Translations under genes and position numbers: made by a program | Assembly: GCA_021812865.1 (NCBI GenBank) | Contig: JAKAMP010000111.1 | Coordinates: 1 to 7,862 of the forward strand | Direction: 5' to 3' | DNA: 7,862 bases | From: Bacteroidota bacterium | GTDB lineage: Bacteria > Bacteroidota > Bacteroidia > Bacteroidales > JAAYUG01 | In this document: positions 6,198 through 7,862 of the stretch, one piece after another | How the letters are laid out: each line of letters starts with the position of its first letter | Numbering within the stretch: the stretch's first letter is position 1 | Notes under the pieces: model-generated | The model's input: only the letters and a program-made list of their open reading frames with translations | What the model was told of the DNA's origin: nothing | Database searches by the model: none

Positions 6198-7862
6198 TTA
6201 CTCATACTTAAATATTTCGGCCGGATTGGTTCTTGCAGCCTTCAGAATATTGTAGGTGATGGTAGCTATCGCGACCACCAGCACGATGAGTGTGGCCAGA
6301 AGGAACTCCCATATCTGGATGCCATATTTATGGGCACCCGGCAGTCCTTTATATACCAGGTAAGCTACCGGCCAGGCGAAAAGGATGGAAATGCCCACAT
6401 AGCCGAGAAACTGAACCGACAGTTTAAGGTATATTCTGCTCAGGGAGAAGCCCAGCACCTTACGGATGCCTATTTCTTTCATCTTCCTTTTCAGGAAGAA
6501 TACCATCAGTCCGAACAACCCAACGGAGGAAATAATGATTGACAGCAATGCGAAGAAGATGGTGATGTTTCGGAAGCTGCTCCAGCCTTTCATCCCGGCT
6601 TCATTCTGAATTCTTCCCTGGATATGGCTGAATGCAAAGGCATCATCAGGAAAGAACCCGGAGAATTCTTCATTGGCAATGGCTTCTGCTTCCTTCTTCT
6701 TACCCGGGGCATACCGGATGGAGTATATTTTATCGCTCAGGTTTCCCGTGTCGGACAGTAATCTGTACATGTGCGGTTCATTTGGATTATGCACGGAGAA
6801 AGCAATAAAGTCCCGGACCACGCCTATCACTTCCATTTTTCTGTCGTACAAGTTGATATGCATACCCAATGGATTCTTCCAGCCAAAAACCCGGGCTGCA
6901 GTTTCATTGATCAGGCAAACATTCAGGCCATCGCGGGAATCACGGGAAAATTCCCTTCCCTGATCCAGTTTGATGCGGTAGGTGGAGAAAAAGTCGGGGC
7001 TAACATTATAAAACCTCACAAAAACTTTTTCCTCCGGACTGGCGCCTTCCCAGTTCAGGTCATCTCCGCCGGGAAGAATAAAGGGAATATAATCGGACAT
7101 GCAGGCATCCTCAATTTCAGGATGTTCCAGCAGGCGTTGCCTGAGCTGATCGAAGGAACCATCCCTGGCTGTAATGATATTGGTAAAAAGGATATGCTGG
7201 GTATCGAATCCCATGTCGCAGGTAAGCATATAGTTGGTCTGCCTGTAGAAAATGAAACTCAGAACCAGAAGAAACAGGGAAATGCTGAATTGGGCAACCA
7301 CGAGTATCTTTTTTGTGTTCATGCCATTCCCTGCCTCTGTGGCATATTTCTGCTTGAGAGCCATCACCGGATTAAAGGAGGCAATAATCCATGCCGGATA
7401 TAATCCGGAAAGGAATCCGACCAGCAGGGTGACGAGCATAACGATGCCAATAATGGGCAGATTGCTGAAAATATGCTCTCCAACCGTAACACCAATCACC
7501 CTGTTGAACAAGGGCAGCACGAGTTCGGCAAGGAACACGCCTATGAGTCCGGCGAGAAAGGAAACCGACATGGATTCCACCAGAAACTGAAGAATGAGGC
7601 TTCGTTTTGAGAAGCCTGCAGTTTTCTTGATACCAATTTCCCTGAGCCTGCTGGTGGCGCTTGCCGTCTGCAGGTTTACGTAATTTACAGATGAGAGTAC
7701 CAGGATCAGCAAGGCGATGAGCGATAGTAGTCCCTCGGCTATATAAAAGGTTTTTTCATAAAATGGATCGATATGGAGCATACGCATAGGTCTGAGGTAA
7801 GGATGATGCTCCTTTCTATAATCCTTAAGTGCATTATGAATTTTCGCATCCACGGAGGCGGG
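6198..7862 (-). CDS. ABC transporter permease, FtsX/MacB type, N-terminus outside the window
   Basis: The frame is open to the window edge, giving about 554 C-terminal residues of a protein that in Bacteroidota is usually near 800. A GTG at 7851-7853 lies in frame but is not the likely start. Numbering from that codon, membrane segments lie at about 38-60, 92-117, 131-158, 181-203, 429-455, 480-502 and 514-536, leaving one expected N-terminal segment outside. Two FtsX-type cytoplasmic motifs, REIGIKKTAG (71-80) and KEIGIRKVLG (459-468), show the internal duplication of this family. Between them a periplasmic MacB-like domain (about 204-428) contains VIGVVRDF (343-350). The family works with a separate ATPase, not seen here, and acts in export, lipoprotein handling or peptide resistance; the substrate is unknown. 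The reading frame is intact. Confidence 0.93.
   Translation of the reverse strand, partial: PASVDAKIHNALKDYRKEHHPYLRPMRMLHIDPFYEKTFYIAEGLLSLIALLILVLSSVNYVNLQTASATSRLREIGIKKTAGFSKRSLILQFLVESMSVSFLAGLIGVFLAELVLPLFNRVIGVTVGEHIFSNLPIIGIVMLVTLLVGFLSGLYPAWIIASFNPVMALKQKYATEAGNGMNTKKILVVAQFSISLFLLVLSFIFYRQTNYMLTCDMGFDTQHILFTNIITARDGSFDQLRQRLLEHPEIEDACMSDYIPFILPGGDDLNWEGASPEEKVFVRFYNVSPDFFSTYRIKLDQGREFSRDSRDGLNVCLINETAARVFGWKNPLGMHINLYDRKMEVIGVVRDFIAFSVHNPNEPHMYRLLSDTGNLSDKIYSIRYAPGKKKEAEAIANEEFSGFFPDDAFAFSHIQGRIQNEAGMKGWSSFRNITIFFALLSIIISSVGLFGLMVFFLKRKMKEIGIRKVLGFSLSRIYLKLSVQFLGYVGISILFAWPVAYLVYKGLPGAHKYGIQIWEFLLATLIVLVVAIATITYNILKAARTNPAEIFKYE

Noticed and set aside
6771..7590. Plus-strand frames of 210 and 112 codons opposite the permease
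   Set aside because: The minus-strand permease has clear membrane segments and duplicated FtsX motifs; the opposite frames have neither motif nor context.

Overview
The window comes from a member of the Bacteroidota, most likely the Bacteroidia. Three lines support this. The 16S rRNA gene on the minus strand reads as Bacteroidota. Its upstream region carries several copies of the phylum's own promoter signature (TTTG, about 19 bp, TAnnTTTG) instead of sigma70 boxes. The protein genes have no obvious Shine-Dalgarno sequences and include types typical of the phylum, such as a long FtsX/MacB-type permease and a dihydroorotase with the DDQVHFREPG signature. I cannot place it to genus. Both edges cut genes: the 16S gene lacks about its last 150 nt and the permease lacks its N-terminus, so this looks like a contig beginning inside an rRNA operon.

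Layout. Positions 1-1379 hold the 16S rRNA gene (minus strand). Positions 1380-1981 are a 602-bp non-coding region. Its 16S-proximal part carries a boxA-like antitermination signal and four predicted rRNA promoters, three of them on a ~98-99 bp tandem repeat. Facing away from the rRNA operon is a tight plus-strand cluster (1982-4622): a dolichyl-phosphate-mannose-synthase-like glycosyltransferase, dihydroorotase (pyrimidine synthesis) and a small lipoprotein of unknown role. Gaps are 6 and 4 bp, so they are probably cotranscribed. A minus-strand gene of unknown function (4724-5359), clearly more AT-rich than its neighbours, follows. It is divergent from a short-chain dehydrogenase/reductase (5494-6186, plus). 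The SDR converges, with an 11-bp gap, on the 3' end of a partial ABC transporter permease (6198-7862, minus).

The genes do not form one pathway. The coding part is mostly housekeeping. I found no CRISPR array, transposon, toxin-antitoxin pair, phage gene or defence system. The most interesting structure is the rRNA control region, where a promoter plus boxA-like module appears to have been duplicated head to tail. The most open genes are the uncharacterised protein at 4724-5359 and the lipoprotein at 4077-4622.
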